Source: Malachius bipustulatus (lineage: Eukaryota > Arthropoda > Insecta > Coleoptera > Melyridae). From it: a DNA stretch of 64,000 nt. Positions within the stretch are counted from its first letter, which is position 1; each line of letters starts with the position of its first letter. A model generated the notes under the pieces. That model did no database searches and was not told the DNA's origin. It saw only the letters and a list, made by a program, of their open reading frames with translations. The stretch is from NCBI GenBank assembly GCA_910589415.1, contig OU342634.1:41284723-41348722 (forward strand), read 5' to 3'. The translations under genes were made by a program, and so were the position numbers. Shown piece after piece: positions 1-12,500 of this stretch.

Positions 1-1726
1 ACACGTGGAAAATAAATTTTATCATCAGTGTCATTTAAAATTTATGACTCCCGCTTGCTATCATAAAAAATAATTTTTAATATGAAATTATGAAATAACT
101 TAGATAGGGAGGTACCTATTACCTATATAAACTACAAACTATATTGCTGCGAAGTTATTCTATTTCAAAGTGGTTAGATGCATCAATTTTTTGCATTACT
201 GCAACAGAATATTTCAAATTCGCAGCTTTAAATTATTTTTTATTTTTTCCTATAAGTACCTGTTACTACCAATTAACTGTACCTACTACCTATGTACTTA
301 CTGTCAAAGAATAAGTCTGATTTTAGGTAGGTGCACAATAAATATTGTTATGAATTAATTTTTAACTATGTACCTAGGTACTTACCAAACGATTTTTATT
401 TCCCTAGGGTGAAAATAATTTCAACATAAAAGAGAAATATCTCGTAATATTTGAAACTATTGAACTTTAAATCGATTCTTGAAACAGCTGATTCCAAATG
501 TTTCCCTTCTATAGATAGATTCACTCACTTGATGGCAGCCAAAAATCAATATTAGAATAGCAAATCGTCTAAATGTTTCTTAACAATTATATAAAATTGA
601 ATAAAACTAGATAACTTTAAGTCACACTTTGATCTCGGGGAGTAAAATAGAGGTATCTTTTAAAGAAAACGATTAATTCCGATCCGACAGAGGAAATCTA
701 ACGCTTGAACGCGATACTTTTACTGTGAATGAACGACCGCTACCTAACAGAACGTTCCCAAGTCCCCACACACGTTATTTAAATTCTCTTATAGAACATT
801 CGAATTATAAACTAAGCTACAACACGAAACACAAAGACAGGTGTACCTACTCGCAGATAGAAGTCTCGGCCAGTGCAAATCGTACTTGTAAATTGCTAGA
901 AATTGCTTGTCTAGACAATGCGGCAGGACAAAGAGAAGTGAATTAGTAACGGAGTAACTATGGAGCAGGTAACAAGTAACGAACTCGCGACTAATAAGGG
1001 GAGTCATGAACTCATGAATTATTTTATGGACTTGATTTTTTTAATAAGGTGTTTCTGAATTTCTCATAATTTTTTTCTTTACTACTTTTCTGAACGACTT
1101 GCTCACCTGTGAAGATGGATTTTTTCTGCCATGGCGCTCACATATAATTTAGTCACAGGCATACATTTTTTAACATTGGCCGTCCTACTTGTTTCTGAGA
1201 AAATTTTTAGATAGATCATTTTTTGTTAAGATTGAAAAGCTACTTCTATTGCTGTAGTTAAATTTTGAGATCATGCGTTCATTCTAAGCATTGCTATAAT
1301 ATGATAACATCAGAAAATTTGAAGTCCTTTCATTTACTTAATTCATTCGTTAGTCGTATAAGATTTGAAATTTTAGGAAATTTTCAGTCCGATAATTCGT
1401 CCTTGTTGGATTCTGAAATGATTCGGAATGTCTTCAAACTTTGACGGAACTCGGTTTGAAAACTATCCAGATGGACTAAGACTGTTAAAGTCGCTTCTTT
1501 TCTCAAAAAATACAATAATTGTAGCAGAATATTTTTTTATTCAGTCCAAATAAACTATAGGTAAGTACTTATAGGTATACAGAATAATTAAAACTTATCT
1601 CTACATCTCTAATAGGAGATACAAAAGCAAATTTTGATATATTATTATTAATTATGCATGAGTAAGTTCAATGACGTTACGTCTTTATGTTTATATTATA
1701 GATACAAAATAAAAAATATCCTCTTC
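1..1726. other. Non-coding flank, nothing recognised
   Basis: This AT-rich stretch lies downstream of the minus-strand odorant receptor. The open frames in it are short, lack family features and have no splice context. I see no RNA gene, terminal inverted repeat or retroelement motif. The words TAGGTACCTA and AGGTAGGT recur here and through the window as simple-sequence background. Confidence 0.5.
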
Positions 1727-1732
1727 TTTATT
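1727..1732 (-). promoter_or_regulatory. Candidate polyadenylation signal of the odorant receptor
   Basis: An AATAAA hexamer begins 2 nt after the TGA stop of the receptor, reading on the minus strand. Its position is unusually close to the stop but workable. Inferred from sequence only. Confidence 0.4.
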
Positions 1733-1734
1733 CT

Positions 1735-4700
1735 TCACAGACTGTTAAGTGTAACAGTCAGAGTATGCAATCCTTTCAGTACCTAAAAAATAACAATAAT
1801 TATTATCGATCTAAGAGGCTACTCGTCAGTTTATTACGGAAATGAAGACACCTAGTGACATGTAACCAAAAGGACCAGCTTTCAACACTAAGGGTTTTTG
1901 AGTCCTTACTATAATTAACAAAATGTCCTTCTTTAATGATTGGTCCAACTCCAACCAATCGGAGAAATATAAAGCAGTACCTATTGCTGTACTCTGGAAA
2001 GAAACTTCTTCTTGAAGAAATTGATTCTCCACTCCATTTTGTGCTAAAAAGTTCTTACCTCTTTTGTAATCATTTCTCCTCCAAGTGAATTTAATAACAA
2101 AATAATAGTCCAGACCATTAGATGGTATATTGGTGCAACGGGAGTGCCCTTAAGAATAAAAGTTAATCAATTAGGAGCGATTTCAACCAGACTCAACTAT
2201 ATACCTTTTCAATGTTAATTTCAGAAAAAAGTTACCTCTATTTCAGAAAAAGTAAAATAAAATACAGTAAAGGTAACTTCAATTTCAGAACGGTAAAATC
2301 AAATTCAGAATAGGTAAAAGCAATTTCAGAAGATTGTTTAAAATTATGTTTATTTTTATAATTTTCTCGGAGTGATGTATTTTTCTTTACTGTAATGTAT
2401 TAGCTGTTTTATATTATAGGGCACTCCACAAATGGTACATTGGCGAAAACCTCTAGCGACGGAGCCTCTAGATCGTGGGTTCGATCTTGACTCTGCTAAC
2501 ACTATTTTTTAGATTAATTTTCCAATGTTTATGAAAAATGTAATATGCGAATGATTGGGTGGTGGAGACCAGTGGGATTGACACCGAAAGGACCTTGAAG
2601 GCCTTATCGTTTGGGGTGCATAACACCTTCCTCCCATACCATTAACCATTGGGGCACTCCATTTACCTTCTGTTTCAATTTAGTGCAATACGCGTACATA
2701 AGTTTCATTACCTTGAAATTTTCCCTATATCTTACTGCCTTGTTAATATTTTAGTTCGCCATAACTCCATCACCCTTGTAATTTTTTTATTAAACGCTTA
2801 TATGAAAATACTACCCACTTTAATGTAATTAACATAAAGTTTAAACACTTTGAATAACATGAATTGATGCTTTTATAAATACTAACCATTTATCTGAAGG
2901 TAAGATACCTACGCTTATAAAAAATTTGTACTTTTTCCTAAATTGTAATTACCTATTCTCAAATTAATTGTTTTTAGTTTTTCTGAAGTTGACTTTATCT
3001 ATTCTGAATCTCAGTTTACTTTTCTAAAATTGAAATAACTTTTTCTGAAATAGGTTGAAAAGGTATAGAAGTACGCACCGAAGTCAGGTTCATTATTTGA
3101 TTAAGAATACAGCCAAGGATCGAAGAAGTAAGAAAAATATGAACACATAACGCTCGGGAAAAGCACTTGTTCATCGAGGCCACAATTCTAAAATATTCCT
3201 CCTGATTAACTTAGTTTCATAGAGATTATCTGACGACTTACGCGATAACGTGTTGATGATACTTCACCATATTGTACAATTCTTTTTTAACATCCCCTCT
3301 TGGGGAGAATGACTTTATTTGGTTTTTTAAATGCTTCATATGAACAACCAAGTGAACATTCATTTCAAAAACTAGAACAGAATTCATCGCTGCTGGATAC
3401 CCAGCTACACAAACAGAAAACATCTGCATTGCAAACACAACTGGTTTAAGTGTAATGGAACCAATTTTTGGTACTAACGAAGGAGGAGTTGGTATGAAAT
3501 TTCCGCAAAGCTCCTCAATCCTTTTCATTTTGAAATACTTCTCGCATCTGGACTGCTCAATAATTGGAATGAGCCCATATACAGTAACACCAAGACACAT
3601 AAATAAATAAAATCCTTTCGAGAAAAAACTCAGTAAATTCTCAGTTTTGTCTATATCTTTTGGTCTTCCAAATTTATAATCGCAGAGTTGGAGTAAAAGG
3701 CTTGCGTATTGTTTCTGCTTGAGGTAGAATTCCACTGCCACTACACTCAGTGTTAATGCAGACATAATTACAACACAGTCTTCATATAAGTTCACATCCA
3801 ACTTATCTAAAAATGGGAAAAAATGATTCAGTAATTACTTAACACGAATATAATAATTGTGAAAAAAGATGGACTGCTTTGAGGTCCCTTCAATGTAATA
3901 GCTTTCCACTTAACGAACGTTAAGGATACGGCCCTTAAAATTAAGGCCCTTCAGGTACTGCTTGAAAGAGGCTTTAAAAGCCGATAGTACGTCTTGTACA
4001 AAAGTATATTGCCATGAAACCCTGATATGTTGTGAAACTTATAGATACAAATTTAAGATGGCCTTTTGGTTTGCTTCTGTTCCATTTACTCTCGTTTTAC
4101 TCAAATTAAATATCCTGGACAATGGTAGTGGGTATATTTCGTAGTACCTATTGATTTTACGGTAATAGTACCACTGCTTTTTAAGAAGCCAATGGCCTTA
4201 GAGGGTGAGAATGTATCCAGGTCTCCTAGAGGGAGATATTCCCTCCCGAATGTTGAGTATCTGGTCCTTCCCAGAGCGGGATAGTTACATAGAACATGTT
4301 CTGCTGTTTCTTACACGTGACATTCTGCGTTATCGGCTAGACCCATCCTGTGTAAGTGGTGGTTCACTTTACAATGTCCTGTGTACAGGCCTATCAGGAC
4401 CCTAAGGTTTTTTGAGCTCCAGTTGTTTCTTTGCTCTTAGTGTCTCCAGTAGTTTCTAATGAAAGCCTTAGAGTGAACAAATCCTGGTGGACTGGTGGTC
4501 AGTACTGCCGTACTCTATTCTCTACCAGGTGTTTTTGTTGTTTTGGCGATATTTAAAGATATGCCGGCAACCGGTTCTGGGCCTTGAAAAGTTTGATTCC
4601 GTCCTCCTTGTGGTTTGAACGGTAACAGTAACAGTAACATGCATTTGGTACCTTGGGAAAGCAAATCAATTTTTATTTATGTAGAGCCAATTTAGAGAGA

Positions 4701-5307
4701 ACCTGTTGAAGCACATTGAATGTCCCTGCATTGTCGATTATCAGCTTTAACAAGCAACTTTATATCCAGAAGCAGTGCAAGAGAGGAAAAAAGAGAGAGA
4801 ACCCTCAAATTGGTTCCTATAGAGAAGCGAGAATCACTTGCAATTCGTGACGACACAGAAATATAACTTTCTAAGAAGGATTCTGGGTGGTGGTACCTAA
4901 GAAACAGTTTAATTGTATCAGTACAATTTAGTAACAAGTATCAGAATTGCCAAAAATCACATAGGTGAATCCCTAATATCAATTTTACAAGATCAGCTCA
5001 ACTCGAACAAACCGTTAATGAAAGGTTTGGTGACAAAGGATGCTAAAGTGCGTTATTACATTACGTAAAAGGCGAGATAAACTTAAATATAATACATACT
5101 GGTTTTCACGTAAATAATATGTAGAACTGATGTTATGATCATAAAAAAAGGGAACGCGATGAGAGCGAACGCTTTGATTGTGTAACCAATTCCAGGAGAA
5201 AATTCTTCATTTGTCTTCGGCCAAATATAATGTAACTGCATGAATTTCAAGCAATGCCTGAGGATTGTTATTTTCTTTTTTTTATTAACGGTGGTTCGGA
5301 CTGCCAT
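1735..5307 (-). CDS. Insect odorant receptor (7tm_6), six exons, complete
   Basis: The coding exons on the minus strand are 5307-5100, 3806-3242, 3187-3079, 2148-2059, 1993-1838 and 1782-1735, summing to 1176 nt (391 aa plus stop). Every junction has GT/AG ends and the phases match (1, 2, 0, 0, 0). Exon 1 starts MAVRTTV and carries the first membrane segment. Exon 2 covers residues 70-258 and ends in the YHQHVI motif. Exon 3 gives FLTSSILG. The last three exons carry GGEMITKES, the IIVRTQKPLVLKAGPFGYMSL motif region and the end VTLNSL. These are the conserved C-terminal signatures of insect odorant receptors, ligand-binding subunits that pair with Orco in olfactory neuron dendrites. Introns are 1293, 54, 930, 65 and 55 nt. 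The length is normal for the family and I see no frameshift or stop. The ligand cannot be predicted and no orthologue name is assigned. Confidence 0.9.
2200..3067. mobile_element. TIR element in intron 3 of the odorant receptor
   Basis: The two ends of this 868-bp segment are inverted copies beginning TATACCTTTTCAA, and similarity extends for more than 100 bp on each side (repeated TTTCAGAAAAAGTTA-like words). There is no coding capacity, so it is a non-autonomous element. It makes up most of the 930-nt intron 3 and carries a nested SINE-like insertion in the middle. Confidence 0.65.
2429..2651 (+). mobile_element. tRNA-derived SINE-like insertion
   Basis: The segment contains a B-box-like GTGGGTTCGATCTTGAC and an upstream weak A-box-like stretch (GGCGAAAACC), then an unrelated body (GGTGGAGACCAGTGGG). 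It is bounded by the 10-bp direct repeat GGGCACTCCA at 2419-2428 and 2652-2661, read as a target-site duplication. The A box is poor, so the tRNA origin is tentative. Confidence 0.45.
4180..4620 (-). pseudogene. LINE RNase H-tail relic in odorant receptor intron 1
   Basis: The minus strand translates to a typical C-terminal tail of Jockey/I-group non-LTR elements: LRVLIGLYTGHCKVNHHLHR, then MGLADNAECHV, an in-frame TAA, then ETAEHVLCNYPALGRTRYST. Upstream the phrase GPEPVAGIS, common in the RNase H domain, is visible. The stop codon shows it is dead. It has the same orientation as the host gene. Confidence 0.75.
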
Positions 5308-5637
5308 AGCGATGAGTCTAATTCTAAAGTTTGAACTGAATGATGAATTTATTCTTACATGAAAGTGTTATTAATAAAATCATGAGCTATGTAACCAATC
5401 GATATGTCTAAATGATAAAGTAATGATCAAAGAATCATTAGCAAAGCTTTAAATTACTTATGAAATTCTGTAAACACAATTTTGGGACCATTTTGGTAAT
5501 TTAGGGTAATGTTAGTTCATTAGTTATAATATTGAATATTCTAATCATATTTACTTAAACAATTTATCTTGGATCAATTATGTATAAGTTTATCCATTCT
5601 CAAGCGTGACCTGAATAAAGCTTTCGACACCAGGGTT
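5308..5637. other. Upstream flank of the odorant receptor
   Basis: AT-rich sequence between the receptor start codon and the LINE 3' end. The receptor promoter should lie here, but I recognise no TATA box or initiator that I would defend. Confidence 0.4.
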
Positions 5638-6980
5638 CAATACAATACAATACAAATTTCTTTATTGTACTTGAATTACAACAGTCATTGCTTAGTACAC
5701 AACAGCGCTATCACAGAAAAAGAACACAAAGACAAAACAAACGCACAGAAAGTCAACATAACACCGGCAACAGTGAGAGTCGTGGCACCAGAAACTCTAA
5801 AGACATCAGGTTTCCAGCGAGATATATTTCTAATTTTATGAGAGAGATGGATCAAAGCTAAACGGTTTTAGGTTTTAGGGTTGAATGATCTATTTTGAAG
5901 TGGTTCAGGTATTTGATAGATGCGTACGTGAATGTCCTTTCTGAAGACGACAGATGGTGTGTAGGAGGCTTGAACCTGGTACTGTATTGATGTGTGAATC
6001 TGAAAGATGAAAGTTTATCCTGATTTTTGTGGATCAGTTTGAGTAGAAAGAAGACGTAGGTACAAAGCAGACACGGTAAGAAGTCCAAGCCTCCTGAAAT
6101 GGCCTCTGCAGGACTGCTGCACGGACAAGCCTGCCAGGATCCTAATCGCTCTCTTTTGTAGAAGAAAAACCCTTCGGAGAGATCTCTCAGACCTCAGAAG
6201 ACCAGCCTATAGGTCACGTGGCTGATCAAATGCCCATATAATAAGCATAGAGAAGAACCTCATGAAACACCGTGTGCTGAAGGCGTCTGAGAAGGAAACA
6301 GACACTAGCAAGGCGACGGCACAAATGATCTGTGTGAGTCGACTAGTTTAGGTTCTGGTCGTTGTGGAAGCCCAAAAACCTCACGACACCCTTCGGCTCA
6401 ATCAAGGCACTGTCGGTGGATATGGAGGATAAAGGGGGAAGACGTGATCCTGATATTGACCCTGAACCATAAAGATGCTCTTTTCAAAGGCATCTATCAG
6501 AATAGGAAGGTCGCCTGATTTTATCCTCATAAGATGTATCATCATCATAGTTAACACAGAGGGAATTAGGGGATGTAATTTCGGGACCCAGGTCGGTAAT
6601 GAAGATAAGGAAAAGAAGTGGACCCAGAACACTACCCTGTGGCATCCCAGAGTAATATGGCATCGCAAAGGTCGGCCATCAGACTCAAGTAATGAACCGC
6701 CTGTGTTCTTCCCTATAGGTAGCTGTTAAACCAGCAAATGGGCAATCCACGAACTCCGACATTCTCCAGTTTCCGAAGGAGGCACTCGTGGCACACACCG
6801 TCGAAAGCCTTGGAGAAATTCAATAGCCACCCCACAGTGCGCATCCCCTCCTCCAAACCCTCAGATAGTAAGTCTGTAAGCTGCACAAGAGCCCTCTGGG
6901 TAGATCTGTTTTTAAGAAAACCATGCTGGGATGGGAAAGAATTAAAATGTATGAGCTGATAAGCGTTCCAAAGACCATAC
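5638..6980 (-). pseudogene. Decayed CR1/Jockey-type LINE reverse transcriptase with 3' end
   Basis: On the minus strand, frame-broken pieces give successive reverse-transcriptase motifs: SQHGFLKNRSTQRALVQLTD (about 6940-6880), NFSKAFDGVCHECLLRKL (about 6820), GMPQGSVLGPLLFLIFITDL (about 6650-6590) and YDDDTSY, where YADD is usual. Then comes the C-terminal HQYSTRFKPPTHHLSSSERT at about 6010-5950. The element ends in AATAAAGAAATTTGTA followed by TTGTA repeats at about 5665-5639, the usual 3' end of such elements. At least one stop (after WFNSYL) and two frame changes show it is inactive. The 5' part is missing. Confidence 0.85.
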
Positions 6981-8130
6981 TGTTACAAGGGAAAAGGAAG
7001 CGCGCAGAATATTGTTTGACTAACTACTTTTTATTTTAAACACGTAATAAAAGTAACTACGCAATTATTAACTGGGTACCAGTGGCTGGGAACTTATTGC
7101 AAGTTTAATTGTAATTTAATGATCTGGCTGGTTTGTCACTTCTGGATTGCCACAGTGATGTACGCCCTATGGCACTGCACTGGCAAAAGTGCCTACGCAT
7201 GACCCGAATCTGCAATAAAAAATAAGGGTTCCTAACCGAAATGTGAAATGTACCCACCGCCCAGCTTGAATGGAGGGGCAAGAGGGTAGTAGTTTACTAC
7301 GTGTTTTCACCCGTGAAATTTGAATCTGGAATAAAAAACGTGGGTTCTCATTTAAGATTGCAAACCCTTGGGGGTGGGGGTAAGTTGGTCAAGTTTGGTA
7401 TCTCATACTTTTTTGATCCGATGCGTAGTTAATTGTTGATATATTTGAATGTCTCCACCCTGTATACCTAAAATAAATTTACAGTAGCAATCTAGGTTTC
7501 ACACAAACACAGGATTCCATCAAATTTGTGTGAAAAGTAAGGTCTCAAAGAGAGAGAGAGAGATCAGAAAGGAAGGGCATAAGGATTTTTTTTGTAAAAT
7601 TACTCTCAAAATTATTATTCAAGGCCATAATTATTATTATCATTGATATTTCTGTATTAAAAATTATGAGTAAAGTATCAAGACGTGAAAAGTCTTTATA
7701 CAACTAACAATGCACCTACTTACACCGAGTTTGAACTACTAAACATCCGCACTGTATAAGTACTATTATAGAATATTATAGTTCAAACCATCATGCTGGA
7801 CGATCTGGGCTCAATTCATACTTTATTTACTCAATTTAAAAGTACTCAAGTCTTAATATGGTCTAGGTGTTTCAGTCTCTTATATAATCAAGTTATAAAA
7901 ACAATATTACTAATAAAAAAATCCTTGAATTGTTTATTAAAAAAATTCCTAGCGAGCCATTACCGTCCAATGAATCCATTTTGGGATGACACCTTAGTGA
8001 GGTTTCTTTGATAACCGACTACAAAGTAGCAGTTAAAACGTATTAGTAGTAACAGTTTAAGGGAATTTTCCCGATACCCCTTTGTCTGATTCCCAAAGAA
8101 AACTTCTACCGAGCTGAACATTCTGTATTT
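6981..8130. other. Non-coding stretch with a short GA microsatellite
   Basis: I see no gene. A short (GA)n run sits at about 7549-7562. Sequence around 7260-7450 is mildly GC-richer and repeat-like (TGGGGGTGGGGGTAAG) but not recognised. Confidence 0.4.
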
Positions 8131-8175
8131 TATAAGGACGAAATTTAACTCTAGTAACGAAGGATTTCGTCCTTA
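8130..8175. repeat. Short inverted repeat ATAAGGACGAAAT / ATTTCGTCCTTAT
   Basis: Two 13-nt perfect inverted arms are separated by about 20 nt. The arm shares AAGGACGAAA with the 3' half of the hammerhead-like fold at 8586-8649, which suggests both derive from one repeat family. Confidence 0.5.
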
Positions 8176-8585
8176 TATGCTGGAGTGCAGTCGAACCGAT
8201 CTATATAGCTTTTCATCGATCTTCTCTTTAGCGGCGCATGCAAACTGACCCTTTGACAGTTTTGAAGGGTGGTAGTCATTCACATCTGTCTGTCGCTTAT
8301 AAAAATAATTGGACAATAATTTATGAAAACACAAATCGCTATTTTTGTTTGCGTGTCTCAAAATTTTATTTTGTTTACCTTAGAATATGGAGACTACATT
8401 TTCAGCTTTACATTAAAGCTCACTTATCCGGGACAACTCTACTGTTAGCGAAGATTATAGACATAAATGTTTCTCTTAGTTGCCTACTAATTCAATAAAA
8501 TTGCAGGTCACTACCATCAGAAAAGACCACTTAAGATATACTTATATTACTTTCAAATTTCGTACAGTACATGTGGCGTGGGTCT

Positions 8586-8649
8586 GACTGATATGATATG
8601 ATGATGAGTCCATAATAAGGACGAAACGGTACTGTCCATATTTTCAGTC
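8586..8649 (+). ncRNA. Degenerate type I hammerhead ribozyme fold
   Basis: Stem I is made by GACTG (8586-8590) with CAGTC (8645-8649) and ATATG (8596-8600) with CATAT (8637-8641), separated by an internal loop. The core reads ATGATGA (8601-8607) where CTGATGA is required, so C3 is replaced by A. Stem II is GTCC (8608-8611) with GGAC (8619-8622). GAAA is at 8623-8626. A minimal stem III with loop GTAC precedes the cleavage triplet GTC (8634-8636). All other core residues are present. The C3 change is expected to abolish self-cleavage, so this looks like a decayed copy of a retroelement- or satellite-borne ribozyme. Confidence 0.6.
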
Positions 8650-9542
8650 TTCGCCTCGCATGCTTTGCGAAAGTTTCTAATTTGTTCTGCAAAGAACCTA
8701 TAGTGGCAAAGCTATAATAGAAAGCTCAAATATTGTATAATTTCTTTTAGGATAGAGCTTTAGGATAACTTATCCCTAACGTATACTCACAATTATTATT
8801 GTGAGTGTAAAATTTATACGATCGGATTTATAGCGGAAATAAGAATTTTCCCATCATAGCCACATCCATTATCACGCCAAAATCACGCCCATCACATGAG
8901 CGTGAGTACCCAGTCTAGCGGCGCTTTCCACATGTTTTTGAAAATTTTAGTAATTGTGACTACAATGTTTCACAAAATGTCGGCTGTAAAAGTAAGTAGA
9001 TATTCTTGATTATAATTTTGTTAGATTACTGAATGTAGACTCATTGGAAATGTGAATGAATTTTTGTACACCTATTACCACAAAATCGTCCAAGTTTAGT
9101 TTAAAAGCACAATGCTACACAAGGGACTCAAATGGAAATCACTTTTGTGAGTGTTGGTAGTAATTATTGTAATTATGCAAAACAAAAATTGAATGGCCAA
9201 AAAAACTGGGTAATCGTAGTTCCTTTTTTATACCTACTTAAACAAAATTGATGTAAACGGACTTCCCACCTATCTAAAATTTAGGGCGATGATGATCATG
9301 GTTTTGTATACAATTTTGATTAGAACAACATGGTTGCTGAAAATATGCAGAAATAACATGAAAAAAGCTGCCATGAAAGGAAAATGTAGGCCTCAAGAAG
9401 CGCTTCAAAACAGCTTTTCAAATTTCATACTCGGTGTCTTATTTTTCTTAACTTGGGCTTTCTATTTTGATTTTAATAATTATTATATTGTAGTGTTTGT
9501 CAGGATAGCTTAATTAAACCAACTAATATAAATTAACATTAT
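8650..9542. other. Non-coding stretch before the tandem array
   Basis: A 74-codon plus-strand open frame at 9289-9513 has hydrophobic patches but no family signature or splice context, and I do not call it a gene. Nothing else is recognised. Confidence 0.35.
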
Positions 9543-12500
9543 TTATCTACTCCTATTAGATAACAAATCAATTATTAGTCTAATTTTAACGAAGTAATGG
9601 CATGCATTACTATTGCCCTATCGAATAATAGTGTCAGGTCGATTGAACAATGAGTTCATTATTCAATCGTTATTGTCAATTGTTTAACTTTACCACCCTA
9701 TTCTGTCGTACGTTTGGTAGATTCAAACTACTGACTACTGTCAATGGTTCACTGACGTGAAAGTAGAGTCCCTAAACGTTTATTTTACGTTTAATAAAAT
9801 GTTATCAAAATATGAAAGTCGCAGAATATTAGGATGATTTTGATCTTTCAACTACTATAGCATACGAAGGTACTTATCATAACACTAAAATAAACATGTT
9901 TTAGTATCCGTGCGTAGTTATAAAGCCCTGGTCAACCGTTATGATATGAAAGCTTGATGCCTTGGAACGCTGCCAATAGGTTTCGTCGACTGACAGTAGT
10001 GACAGCTAATCACGATAACCTAACATTCACATTTGTTTATGCTTAGTTTCTATTTTACAATACAAATTATTGTATTTAAAAATTAAACTTAAAATTATTA
10101 TAAACAGAATTATACAGGATGTTCTTCGAAGAAAATAACATCTTGAATAATACGTCAACCTGATATAAATATGGGGAAAAGCAACAAATGCATCAATTAA
10201 TGATTTACTGCCTGCAGAATCAAAAATGAAATACGATGCGCGACGAAATCTTTCACCCTGATTTTGTAATTTTTCTCCTTTTAAAGTTATTTTACAAATT
10301 TGCAGTCGACAGTGAAGTATCTGATATTTTCTGTACTTTTGCAATATTTCAATAACCAAATTATTTACTTAAAGAGAACCATATTTTTTAATAAATAAAA
10401 CTGCAATCCATAAAACTTTTTTACATAAAAATTTAATTCTACCGTAAATAAAATAATTTTTATTCAAGCATATTCGTAGATAAAGTATAGTATTCCACTC
10501 GCGCATAATGGCTATTATCCACTTAGATGTTACAGCACTCGCCAGAGGCTCGTGCTGCAATTTTCATCTTCGTGGATAATAGCTATAATTATGCGCTTGT
10601 TGAATAATATACTATTATCTACTCCTATTAGATAACAAATCAATTATTAGTCTAATTTTAACGAAGTAATGGCATGCATTACTATTGCCCTATCGAATAA
10701 TAGTGTCAGGTCGATTGAACAATGAGCTCATTATTCAATCGTTAATGTCAATTGTTTAACTTTACCGCCCTATTCTGTCGTACGTTTGGCAGATTCAAAC
10801 TACTGACTACTGTCAATGGTCCACTGACGTGAAAGTAGAGTCCCTAAACGTTTATTTTACGTTTAATAAAATGTTTTAAAAGTATCAAATCACAGAATAT
10901 TAGGATGATTTTGATCTTTCAACTACTATAGCATACGAAACTACTTATCATAACACTAAAATGAACATGTTTTAGTATCCGTGCGTAGTTTTAAAGCCCT
11001 AGTCAACCGCTGTGAAAGTTGATTCCTTTGGAACGCTACCAATAGGTTTAGTCGATTAACAGTAGTGACAGCTAATAATCACGATAACCTTACATTCACA
11101 TTTGTTTATGTTTAGTTTCAATTTTACTTTACAAATTATTGTATTATAAAAATAAACTTAAAATTATTATAAACAGAATAATAGAGGATGTTCTTCGAAG
11201 AAAATAACATCCTGAATAATACGCTACCTGATATAAATAGGGGAAACGCAACAAATGCATCAATTAACGGTTTACTGCCCTGCAAAATCAAAAGTGAAAT
11301 ACGATGCGCGACGAAATCTTTCACCCTGATTTTGTAATTTTTCTCCTTTTAAAGTTATTTTACAATTTTCAGTCGACAGTGAAGTATGTAATATTTTCTG
11401 TACATTTGCAATATTTCAATAACCAAATTATTTCCTTAAAGAGAACCATATTTTTTAATAAATAAAACTGCAATCCATAAAACTTTTTTACATAAAAATT
11501 TATTTCTGCCGTAAGTAAAATTATTTTTATTCAAGCATACTCGTAGATAAAGTATAGTATTCCACTCGCGCATAATGGCTATTATCCACTTAGATGTTAC
11601 AGCACTCGCCAGAGGCTCGTGCTGCAATTTTCATCTTCGTGGATAATAGCTATCATTATGCGCTTGTTGAATAATATACTATTATCTACTCCTATTAGAT
11701 AACAAATCAATTATTAGTCTAATTTTAACAAAGTAATGGCATGCATTACTATTGCCCTATCGAATAATAGTGTCAGGTCGATTGAACAATGAGCTCATTA
11801 TTCAATCGTTAATGTCAATTGTTTAACTTTACCGTCCTATTCTGTCGTACGTTTGGCAGATCCAAACTACTGACTACTGTCAATGGTCCACTGACGTGAA
11901 AGTAGAGTCCCTATATTAGGATGATTTTGATCTTTCAACTACTATAGCATACGAAGCTACTTATCATAATACTAAAATGAACATGTTTTAGTATCCGTGC
12001 GTAGTTATAAAGCCCTGGTCAACCGCTGTGTGAAAGCTGATGCCTTTGGAACGCTGCCAATAGGTTTAGTCGACTGACAGTAGTGACAGCTAATCACGAT
12101 AACCTAACATTCACATTATTTGTTTATGTTTTTCAATTTTACAATACAAATTATTGTATTATAAAAATTGAACTTAAAATTATTACAAACAGAATAATAC
12201 AGGATGTTCTTCGAAGAAAATAACATCTCGAATAATACGCCACCTGATATAATATGGGGAAAAGCAACAAATTCATCAATTAATGGTTTACTGCCTGCAA
12301 AATCAAAAGTGAAATACGATGCACGACGAAATCTTTCACCCTGATTTTGTAATTTTTCTCCTTTTAATGTTATTTTACAAATTTTCAGTCGACAGTGAAG
12401 TATGTAATATTTTCTGTACTTTTGCAATATTTCAATAACCAAATTATTTAATTAAAGAGAACCATATTTTTTAATAAATAAAACTGCAATCCATAAAACT

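Noticed and set aside
2429..2651. A functional tRNA gene at the B-box-like sequence
   Set aside because: No cloverleaf with a paired acceptor stem can be drawn; the flanking direct repeats point to a SINE.
5590..5625. Plus-strand phrase DLNKAFDT resembling the reverse-transcriptase motif with catalytic Asp
   Set aside because: Only about 10 residues match, no neighbouring motif follows, and the adjacent true LINE runs on the other strand.
9289..9513. 74-codon plus-strand frame as a small gene
   Set aside because: No domain, no start context and no splice support; AT-rich sequence yields such frames by chance.
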